From the NCBI GenBank assembly GCA_002049455.2, contig KV918828.1, forward strand, positions 186,001-250,000: a stretch of DNA of 64,000 nt, read 5' to 3'. Of the stretch, positions 56,461 through 64,000 are shown piece by piece. Made by a program: the position numbers and the translations under genes. The stretch comes from Porphyra umbilicalis (lineage: Eukaryota > Rhodophyta > Bangiophyceae > Bangiales > Bangiaceae). How positions within the stretch are numbered: position 1 is the stretch's first letter; the number at the start of each line of letters is the position of its first letter. The notes below the pieces were generated by a model. The model made no database searches. It was not told the DNA's origin and saw nothing but the letters and a program-made list of their open reading frames with translations.

Positions 56461-57548
56461 CGTGGTCGCGAGCGCGGTGCTCCTCCGTGTCGCTGGCGGA
56501 CGGAGCGCGACGGGTGCAGCCGCGGATTGAGCAGTCGGTCCCCCCACCCCCAGAATGCCATCGGGCCTGGGCAGCATATCGTTGCTGCCCCCACCCCTCC
56601 CAGAGTATCGGCGGGTCCATACAGGACATCGGACATGCCGCTACCCCGCGCATCATACCAACGGGGAGGAAGTTTGACGCATGCTCCCCTGTTCAACAGA
56701 ACGGTCCCTGCTGGACCACACAATCCACAATCAAGTACGTATCAGAGGCTGTCACAATAGGAGGACAGTTGACCAACACACCTTTACCGGAAAGTTGACC
56801 GATAGTCACGAAGCACCATGTCCTGCCACACACTGTGGATTCGACTCCCGCGGTCGTTTTTTCGCCATTCCGAGGACAACGTATCGTGTTTAGTGCAAGG
56901 TCCTTGACACTTCGTCACCTTGGGTACTCGATTTGCGGTCAGCTGAGTGCGCCATCACCGCGACCAACACGAGACCGTGTCAACGTGACAGGCCCGCGTG
57001 TGCTCCACTTTCCCCGATGTTGAACGGCTCGTTTCGTTCAGGTGTCATGTGTCCGGCCCATGGAGTCAAGGTACTGGTGTGTCCCTTCGTCCGGCGTCCG
57101 TGTCTCGCTCATACGTTCCGACGCCTCCAGCCAGCTGTGTCTGTCTGGGAGCGCCCAACGTTCGGTCAAACGTTCGGTCACATGTCAGATACAGCCCTGT
57201 CTGTAGCGTGCGATCGTTTGCCGGTCGTCGTTTCAGGTGATCCGAGGCCGTGGGACACGTGGTGGATCCATCTCATTTGACGATCAGCCAATGAGAGGGC
57301 GTCCAGGATAGTCCTCGTGTCCTGAATAGGGGTGCCGTGCCGTATTTCGCCTTCGAATAGAACATGCACCCTCTATTCTGCAACCCGGACTATTGGACCG
57401 AGAAGGAGTTATGTAAATTGTCGGGGGTGGTTCGAGGTGATTCGACGTTGTTTGGGGCACGGTTACATTGACAAGAGGGTGGTTCGTGGACCAATAACCG
57501 AATATAGACACGTTGCACCAATAAAACAGACACGTTTCGTTAGTCCAT
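56461..57548. other. Right subterminal region of the Harbinger element
   Basis: Lower-GC sequence between the transposase 5' end and the right terminus. It should contain the transposase promoter on the minus strand, but no clear TATA box was picked out and no gene is visible. Confidence 0.45.
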
Positions 57549-57565
57549 CATTGCTAGGTTTGCTC

Positions 57566-57631
57566 TGAGCGAGGGGACAATGCACTGGGCTGGTCAAATT
57601 TGCGGTTCTCGCTGATCGCTGACGGCCGGTA
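57566..57631. repeat. Satellite with 248-bp unit, piece between Harbinger and MITE
   Basis: Begins with the duplicated TGA and continues with gcactgggctggtcaaattt and gctgacggccggta, as in intact units. Confidence 0.85.
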
Positions 57632-58060
57632 TTGCTGATCCCCCAATTTGGTCCTCATCGGCCAACACCGGGACTGCTTTGTAAAACAGGCCAACCATTG
57701 GTCTAGAACAGGATCAAACAGCTGCTGAGTGCGTATCTTCGACGCGCCATTGGCTCTCCAACCGCCAGGTCCGTGCAGAATCGAGATTCTCCGTTTTCTT
57801 GAGAAATTCTTCCTTTCTCAGTCGTCTCATGTGGTAAAGTAGCCGAGAGCAGTGAGTTATCGAGATTTTCTTCAGGTTTCTGAGATAATCTCAGAAAACC
57901 AAGTGCGCCGATTGTGCGTTTGCGGGCCGTACGGGCACATTCTGTACAGATGGGACTCGACATGCACTGCTGTCACTCCTCTTGGCCAATCACAAACGTC
58001 CCTGCATTGCTTTTGCACTCCCGTTCTCTGGCGATGAGGCCAAAATTGGGGGATCTGCAA
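57632..58060. mobile_element. TA-target MITE in the satellite, 429 bp
   Basis: The ends TTGCTGATCCCCCAATTTGG and the inverted TTGCAGATCCCCCAATTTTG match, and similarity continues to about 45 bp (CCTCATCG). TA flanks both ends (57630-57631 and 58061-58062). Intact satellite units show the unfilled ccggTAccactg. This fits a non-autonomous Tc1/mariner-type element. No ORF of interest. Confidence 0.9.
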
Positions 58061-58690
58061 TACCACTGTATTCGTGGTCAAATCAGGGGCCCCAGCACGC
58101 CCAACCGAATGCAGCGAACCGCGACGGCCGCACAAGCGGGCCGCCCAGTGGCAGGCCCGTCACGAACCGTGGAAACTGGCGGCCACAGCGAACCCCAAGT
58201 GACCGGGGCGGAGCACCGCGCGGTCATTTGACCAGCAGCCCCCACGAGCGGGGGGCTAATGCACAGGGCTGGTCAAATTTGCGGTCCTTGCTCATCGCTG
58301 ACGGCCGGTACCACTGTATGCGTGGTCAAATCAGGGGCCCCAGCACGCCCAACCGAATGCAGCGGACCGCGACGGCCGCACAAGCGGGCCGCCCAGTGGC
58401 TGGCCCGTCACGAACCGTGGAAACTGGCGGCCACAGCTGACCCCAAGCGACCGGGGCGGTGCACCGCGCGGTCATTTGACCAGCAGCCCCCACGAGCGGG
58501 GGGGCCAATGCACAGGGCTGGTCAAATTTGCGGTCCTTGCTCATCTCTGACGGCCGGTACCACTGTATGCGTGGTCAAATCAGGGGCCACAGCATGCCCA
58601 ACCGAATGCAGCGGACCGCGACGGCCGCACAAGCGGGCCGCCCAGTGGCTGCCCTGTCACGAACCGTGGACACAGGCTGGTGTGAAACTG
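58061..58690. repeat. Satellite with 248-bp unit, intact array
   Basis: About two and a half copies. The marker ggtcaaatcaggg occurs at 58076, 58324 and 58573, giving periods of 248 and 249. Units differ by only a few bases. These intact copies provide the empty sites for three transposon insertions. Confidence 0.95.
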
Positions 58691-59322
58691 TTGTCGCCAG
58701 GCCATCAACGTGAACCTGGCGTGTCGTTGCCCGGCTGTCAGAGTTCATTCACTCGGCGTTCTTTGTTGCGCTTGCAATAGATCTCTGGCTGGGACGTGCG
58801 CACCTGAGGAAAGAATACAGGTCGTGTCAACCGCCCATCTTTCCATGCGTGCGTGCTCTGCGAGCTTTACGTGGTTACTTCTTTGTCAAACTAGTTTTTT
58901 ACTGGTCCGCTACCTGCCTGGTCGTCTTCACTCATAGGATGCGGATTGGCTCTCATCATTTTTGTAAGGCTTCTGGGTCTCTCCGGTTTCGTCGGCAGGG
59001 CAGTTCGTGACCGACGTGTTCTTCGTCACATGTTCTGGCCTGACCCTCACCGCAATCGTGATCAGGCCACAAGATGAGTCGTCGGGGAAAGGCCCTCTGG
59101 CACGTCCTGGACTGTGCTTTGAAGTCCTGGAATGATGACCCCAACGTGCCAAGAGATTGCAGGGTTTCCTTTATGGTACTGGTCACAATGGCCAAAATCG
59201 CCTGTGTGCACCCTCACCTGTATGATGACTTTCAAAGATTGAGCGCGTCTCTATGAAATATGATGAGTGCTGCGTCAGTGTGACAGTGCTTTCGTTCGTT
59301 TTGTGCATGCTGCAGTGCATTA
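58691..59322. other. Intergenic stretch, nothing recognised
   Basis: Balanced composition with only short ORFs on both strands. No RNA gene, domain or repeat was recognised. Confidence 0.5.
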
Positions 59323-59443
59323 TTGTCGTTCCGCCAAAAAAGAGGTGAGTCTAGGAGTAGCAAAGAGGCGCTTTTCTGCGTTTGATTGGCCCAGACAGCG
59401 ATCGGCTTGACTGGGGTCTCTCCAGCTTTTGCGGGGACGACCC
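59323..59443. mobile_element. Short MITE, copy b (about 120 bp)
   Basis: Matches copy a at 17157-17276: left end TTGTCGTTCCGCCAAAAA, interior aaagaggcgctttt and gcgtttgattggccca, right end gcttttgcggggacgacc, which is more diverged than the left end. Confidence 0.65.
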
Positions 59444-59651
59444 TACCAGGGCAATGAAGCATTGGAGGATGGTCCAGCTTTACGGTGTTCCCTCCCCTTG
59501 CCCGCCCCCTCCCGTAGCGGCTCCCGTGATGCGCTCCTCCCTTCTGCGACGCGGCGTCCTACGCCATCCCCCCCCCTCCCCCCCTGCTCCCATCGTGTCC
59601 TAAACTTTAGTGCACCCTACTCCCCCCCCCCCCCCCGCACCGCCGCCCTCC

Positions 59652-60476
59652 ATGGATGGCACGCCACTCGCCGCCCCCAACGCGGCTGCGCTTGCCCGGT
59701 GCGACGTGACGACGCTTTCGGCTGACGCGGCGGCCGCGCGGGTGCCCCCCCCGCAGCGAGGCGGCCAACGGGCGGCCACCGCGTGGCGGCGAGCGACGCG
59801 CGGTGCGGGCGCTGCCGCCGCCTTCGACGTCGCTTCGTCGACTGGCGCCGCGCTACGGAGCGCCACGGGCGGCGGCCGCCGCCGCGGCGCCACTGACACC
59901 GGCGGGAAGCGTACCGCCGTCGGCGCAGGCACGGGCGTGACGGCCGCCACGGGCGCGGCCACAGCCGCCGCACGCACCCAGAGAGGGCGGCGCCCGGGCA
60001 GTCGTCATTGGCATTGGCCGCCGCCGTGGCCGACGGCAGGCGGCGGGTCCGCGGCGGTCGCCCGCCGCGGAGGGTGCTGTCGAGGGGCGGGCGGGAGGCG
60101 ACGCACCACTGGCGGTGGGGGGGGGGAGAGGGACGGGGGGCGGCGGCCGCGTGCACCGCACCCGCGTGTCGGCAGTGGTGACGCTGCCCCGTGTTGCGTG
60201 GGCCACTGCTGGCACGGCCGCGCGGGGACGCCGCGGCCACACAGCCGGAAGCGGCCGCTCGAGCTGCCGCCTCGCACCCCGGCGGTTGGGCACTGGCCGG
60301 CAACGGCGCGGCGGATCATTGCTGCGGTCGCCGCCGCGCCCGCCGCCGTCGCGTCGACACGGAGCCGTCACGGCGGACGCGCCTGCCGTGTGTGGCGAGG
60401 CTGCGAGAGCGGCGTCATGGGGGATGGCGAGAGTGCGCGGGTCGACGACCGCTACGTCGCCGCTGCTACCAGATAA
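59652..60476 (+). CDS. Hypothetical Ala/Gly/Arg-rich protein
   Basis: No family is recognised. The ATG at 59652 (MDGTPLAAPNAAALARCDVT) lies after a C/T-rich leader. The first roughly 110 codons have a mixed composition (LSADAAAARVPPPQRGGQRA) and strong G/C third-position bias, which suggests coding. After a G run at about 60117-60125 the reading becomes Arg/Gly-rich, and a frame shift there is possible. The stop is at 60474-60476. Minus-strand frames are also open over this stretch and cannot be ruled out. Confidence 0.3.
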   Translation: MDGTPLAAPNAAALARCDVTTLSADAAAARVPPPQRGGQRAATAWRRATRGAGAAAAFDVASSTGAALRSATGGGRRRGATDTGGKRTAVGAGTGVTAATGAATAAARTQRGRRPGSRHWHWPPPWPTAGGGSAAVARRGGCCRGAGGRRRTTGGGGGERDGGRRPRAPHPRVGSGDAAPCCVGHCWHGRAGTPRPHSRKRPLELPPRTPAVGHWPATARRIIAAVAAAPAAVASTRSRHGGRACRVWRGCESGVMGDGESARVDDRYVAAATR

Positions 60477-61800
60477 GGACGCGGCACGCAGCTGTTGGGG
60501 CCTTTGCCGTGCCGCCGCCGCCGCCGCTGCCACCGCCACGCGCGTTCGTCCCCTCTGTTGGCGAGCTTACGACGACGCGTCGCGGCATTGCGGCGGTGTG
60601 GGGGCCTCCCCATATCACGGGCTGCCCGCGAAGGCGTCGGTGCGCGTCCGTGGGGTGGGGCGGGGGGGGGAGGGCGGGGTGGTGCGGTGGCGCCGCCGCG
60701 GCGGCGGTCGGCGGCCCGCGCCGCCCCGTCTGGGTGGCGGGTGCACGCCTGGCGTCGCAGAGGACGGTGGCGAAGGCGGCGGTGGCGGCACGCGGCGGAG
60801 GCGGCGGCGGTGGCCGTACGCGGCGGTAGCGACGGTGGCGGCACGCGGCGGTGGTGGTGCTGTCGTCGTTGTCGCCTTGTCCGCAGCGAGGATGCGTGGC
60901 GACTGTGGCGGCGGCGGCGGCCACGGTGGGCAATGACGCCCGTACAGGTGGCAATGCGCCCCCTCCAGCGGCCCGCACACCGCCGCGACGGCCATGAATC
61001 TGCACTTCTGCCACGGCACAGGCGCGCATCTGGTCGATGCTGGTTGGCCCACGCCGCCGTCGCCGCCCGCGCCGCCGTCGGCGTGGGGGTGGCGTGGCCG
61101 CCGCGTGCCGCTGGCGACCCTGCGGGCGGGGGGTGAGCACGCTGCGCGGCGGCATTGCCTCGGAGGTTGCAGGCGGCGGGCGTGTCGCGCGCGTGGTTGT
61201 CTCCGCACGCATGGCTGCCGGCGGCAGCAACAGCGTGGCGCGGCATGGTGGGGAGTAGGGAGACGAGGGAACGGCGGGGGGGGGGTGGCGCCAGCGCGTG
61301 GCAGTGATCAGCAGCTGATGTCGTCCGTAGGGGCCCGATCGTCGGGTCGGCCGCGTGCCCCGGGCGGGCGGGCGGGCGGGCGGGCGAGCCGCGGTGCCTT
61401 TCACTGTTTCTTCCGAGCGAGCGGCGGGCGGTGGGGGGCCCCCGCGTCGCCCGCCCCGCCGCCTGCCGTCCTTTTCCGTTGTCACCCGCGCGGCCTCTGC
61501 GTCGAGGGGAGGGGGGGGTGTCGCGGGGGGGGGGGACGGCCCCAGGCAATTGGGCGAGTGGCGACGCCGCCGCCCCGCGTGGCTGGCGGTGCGGCCGCAG
61601 CCGGCGGTTGCGGCAGACTGGGAGGGCTGGGGGTTGTGGCGAGCCAAACGTGCGGGGATGCGCTGGGCTTGCAAGGGACAGTGCCGCTCCTGCACGGGAT
61701 CTTTTGCATCGTTGCTTATTTTCGTTTTTTTGACACAAATAGATTCCTTTGGTCCAACTTTCTGACACGCGCCGAGGCTGTTCGTTGCGCTTGCGCCCTC
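60477..61800. other. GC-rich stretch with ambiguous frames
   Basis: Several frames on both strands are open for hundreds of codons (for example 60452-61768 minus), but all translations are Arg/Pro/Ala-rich and without domains. Composition drops sharply after about 61690. It could be coding for a low-complexity protein, but I cannot choose strand or frame. Confidence 0.3.
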
Positions 61801-61925
61801 TTTAATTCAACAAATCCCACAACTTGCCAGCCCCAGCCGCCGGCCTGCTTTTTCTGCCACCCCTGCCCAGCAGCCACGAAGACAGCAGGTCTCCCACTAC
61901 CGACGTCCTAGCTATGGCGTCGTCT

Positions 61926-62300
61926 TCACCCCCTCCTCCCCACCTGGGCGACCGGCCCGACTCGGCCACGCGAATTGAGCGGCGCCGTCGGAGACGGCAA
62001 CGCGTTGTCTTGGCGCTTGTGCTGGCGCGGTCGAAGCTGGGCCTGCATGTGCAGACTCGCGAGCGCGATTTTGCGTATGAGCGCCTCGTTTGGGCAAACG
62101 AAGTAGACGCGCAGCAGCGCGGCGTGAACATCCGCCGCAGACTCCTCAAAAGCTGCGAGCTGCGGCGGCCCGTCCGCCGCGGCCGAGCCAGTAGGAGGAA
62201 GGGAATCAATCGGGCCCGCAACAGCGGCAGCCGCCAACGCGTTCTGGGACGCCATCGTTGTTGGCACGCCGGATGCCTCGCAGGAGGCAGATGAAGACAT
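61926..62300 (-). CDS. Hypothetical protein
   Basis: The ATG at 62300 opens a 124-codon frame (MSSSASCEASGVPTTMASQN) with a helical middle (AAFEESAADVHAALLRVYFV, then IRKIALASLHMQAQL) and a stop near 61926. No family is recognised. The opposite strand has a competing frame from 61914 (MASSSPPPPHLGDRPDSATR, then RRRRRRQRVVLALVLARSKL), equally unassigned. One of the two may be a transposon-protein remnant. Confidence 0.25.
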   Translation of the reverse strand: MSSSASCEASGVPTTMASQNALAAAAVAGPIDSLPPTGSAAADGPPQLAAFEESAADVHAALLRVYFVCPNEALIRKIALASLHMQAQLRPRQHKRQDNALPSPTAPLNSRGRVGPVAQVGRRG

Positions 62301-62628
62301 ACTTAGGAGACGTAAAAAGCTCGTGGTGCGCGCACGCGGGGGCCAGGCATCTACGGGTGGCAGTCGGAGCGCTTCTCTTGTCGAAAAGCGCCGCCGGTGT
62401 GCACCTTCCGGAGATCCCGGAATGAAATTCACTCAACAGAAAGCACTCAAGGCTCTTTCAATTAATTCCATGAAATCAGTGGGGCTCTGAGCCGTATTCT
62501 CTATGCGTACCGCGATTCACCTACCCACCATCTTAGATTGCCGGCTCGGTATCGGGCCGCCTACACGTCGTCAACGTGGCTAGCTGTGGCCAATGGCTGA
62601 GCGACACCGTATACCGCATACCGCGATA

Positions 62629-63353
62629 CAGTCATTATTCGGTTATGGCCATCGCCATTTGTTTACAGTTGCGGACAGTAGTTAGGTTCCTCTGGCTCGA
62701 CTTGCGATCGGCTGCCATGAGGTCATTTCAATACTACTGGGAAGAAAGAGAAGTACGAAAGAGAGCATTTACGGTGAACTCGGACGAGATAAAATCCAAT
62801 TTTACTTGCCTTCGCAGAACCTGATCACGCAAGAGTGTGCCTCGTACCGACCCACCATGCCCCATCACTCTTCATCGTCCGCACCAGCCAAAACCACGTC
62901 AACCTTCACATCGATGGCCTCAACATTGGTCTCAGCCACCACCCAGCGACGCATCACCTGCGCATGGACTTCACCGCTTACGCTCTCGAACTCACACTGC
63001 AGCGTCGTGTTGGCCATCATGGCTCCTAGAGAAGACACGTCCAAGTTTTTGTTGTCAGCAACAGGCTGAACGTCATCAGGCTGGCGTCTGAGCTCAGTGT
63101 TGGCCCTGTTGGGCAGGCAGTCCGCCTTCAGGCAGACCGGTGGGCAATCTGCGCGGGCAACATTGCGTTCCATTCCTGCAGGATGAGCTAGGATTTGTGT
63201 AAGTTGATCCTACCTGAGAATAAGTTCAAAAGGTCGACCATAAATGTGATTGCAGTCCACATTCCCCGTTCTCTCGGCGCCTGTGGTACGTTCTTCGGCC
63301 CGGATATATCCACTGTGGATATAACCGGGACGGATTTAACCGAATAATGACTG
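62629..63353. mobile_element. pogo/Tigger-like element, 725 bp, TA target duplication
   Basis: Both ends read CAGTCATTATTCGGTTA (perfect 17-bp inverted repeats) and TA flanks them (62627-62628 and 63354-63355). The ends are close to those of the 16533-16766 MITE. A minus-strand ORF (62865-63173, about 102 codons) reads MERNVARADCPP and later NTTLQCEFESVSGEVHAQV. It is not a recognisable transposase core and may be a remnant or captured exon. Confidence 0.85.
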
Positions 63354-63519
63354 TACCGGCAAAAGAGCCCGGTGCGGAACGACCCTTAACGTTGCGCATC
63401 GCCGCCTGCAGGCGGCGTTGTCTAGTGTCCATATCTAACTGAGAGCGCGTACGCGAAAACACCCTGGCCTGGAGTTGTGCTGTGATGGATGATCATTTAG
63501 ATGTGTAAGTTCTGCAGCA

Positions 63520-63984
63520 TTATTTGTACTTGAAACATGCCCCGTCGCGCTTCACGTGGCTATATTTTTCATGCACTGCATTGGTTTTTATTTCATGTCC
63601 CTGCGGGCGTCCACGGGCAGGCGCGCGCGCCCGAGCCGTCCGCCCCGGAGCGCGCCGGCCCCCCACCCAGGCGACTCCGTGCTTGCGACAGTCCCAAGTC
63701 ACGCACGGCTCGCCGACAGCCTCACCTCCCCCAGCCGCGCCGGCCTCACACCTACGTCCGCCTTCGCCACCGCTACCGCACAGCCCACCCGCCCCACGGG
63801 GCAAGCGCCACGGCACTTCTGCCCCCTCGTCCATGGTGGCTAGGTGTGCTTCCAGCGGAAAGCCTATCGCAGCAGGGGGCGCGGGCGCAGGGGCCGCCGC
63901 CGCCGCCATGGGGGCTGCCATCGACAAGCCAGCGGCGTCTTCACCCCCCCCCCCTCCAGCCCTACGGCCCTTCAACCCCTCCAC
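63520..63984 (-). CDS. Possible gene end at the right edge of the window
   Basis: GC content rises again from about 63600 to the edge. A minus-strand frame runs from near the edge to a stop at 63520, with a less biased tail (EIKTNAVHEKYSHVKRDGAC). A plus-strand frame is also open. If real it is the 3' portion of a gene beginning beyond the window. No family is recognised. Confidence 0.2.
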   Translation of the reverse strand: MEGLKGRRAGGGGGEDAAGLSMAAPMAAAAAPAPAPPAAIGFPLEAHLATMDEGAEVPWRLPRGAGGLCGSGGEGGRRCEAGAAGGGEAVGEPCVTWDCRKHGVAWVGGRRAPGRTARARAPARGRPQGHEIKTNAVHEKYSHVKRDGACFKYK

Positions 63985-64000
63985 AACCCCCCAAAAGTAC

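Larger units (their letters stand above)
43913..57565. mobile_element. Complete PIF/Harbinger-type transposon, copy 2, 13,653 bp
   Basis: The left end GAGCAAACCTAGCAATG and the inverted right end (57549-57565) are identical for 17 bp, followed by a shared GGACTA. TGA flanks both ends (43910-43912 and 57566-57568). Satellite units at about 58236 and 58484 show the undisturbed site (cccccaCGAgcgggg), proving the boundaries. It carries, in order, the 60-bp minisatellite, the SANT-type gene (plus strand), two tandem arrays and the DDE transposase gene (minus strand), so its genes converge. TGA departs slightly from the usual TWA target. Broken frames suggest it can no longer move alone. Confidence 0.93.

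Noticed and set aside
56821-56870. tRNA-like B box (ggattcgactcccgcgg)
   Set aside because: The flanking five bases do not pair as a T stem and no other tRNA arms were found.

Overview
The window is eukaryotic nuclear DNA. Signs of this are very GC-rich genes with near-total G/C third positions, long GGC/GCC and G- or C-homopolymer runs, a perfect TATA box, satellite DNA, and transposons with TA, 3-bp and 8-bp target-site duplications. The compact, extremely GC-rich, alanine/glycine/proline-rich style would suit a bangialean red alga such as Porphyra or Pyropia. No marker gene here proves that, so it is only a guess. Most of the 64 kb is transposable-element sequence, and many reading frames break at homopolymer runs, through decay or through assembly error.

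Layout. (1) 1-6.4 kb: simple repeats, a TATA promoter at 1316, an ORF with two CCHC zinc knuckles, then a frameshifted gene for a Fanzor protein. Fanzors are the eukaryotic TnpB relatives that act as RNA-guided nucleases. The RuvC aspartates, the relocated glutamate and the four-cysteine zinc ribbon are all visible. (2) 7.0-8.8, 24.1-28.4 and 28.4-32.1 kb: three related inverted-repeat elements (called E1-E3 here) with roughly 45-bp terminal repeats that carry a palindrome, a C-rich left arm and a G-rich right arm. (3) 12.3-16.3 kb: the best host-gene candidate, a large low-complexity protein with a helical part that resembles the SAPS (PP6 regulatory subunit) family. (4) 16.5-20.0 kb: a pogo-like MITE, then a 3.2-kb element with CCCATCCAAA-rich ends and a hAT-like element nested in its left end. 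(5) 33.7-40.5 and 43.9-57.6 kb: two copies of a PIF/Harbinger-type transposon family. The second is complete (43913-57565, 13,653 bp) with matching termini and a TGA target duplication. It has two convergent genes, a SANT/trihelix-like DNA-binding protein and a DDE transposase, separated by tandem arrays. The first is cut off at an N at 40484. (6) 42.9-58.7 kb: a satellite with a unit of about 248 bp that has trapped the complete Harbinger, a hAT-like element and a TA-target MITE. Uninterrupted units show the empty site for each. (7) 58.7-64 kb: MITEs, weak hypothetical genes, and a possible gene end at the right edge.

How the parts relate. Harbinger transposition is known to need both the DDE transposase and its Myb/SANT partner, and the complete element carries both. 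Its SANT gene has in-frame stops and a frameshift, and the transposase 5' end has an in-frame stop, so this copy is probably no longer autonomous. The Fanzor locus is the most unusual system in the window. Its knuckle-encoding 5' ORF suggests a composite nucleic-acid-binding transposon protein, but the joins between its parts cannot be settled from sequence alone.
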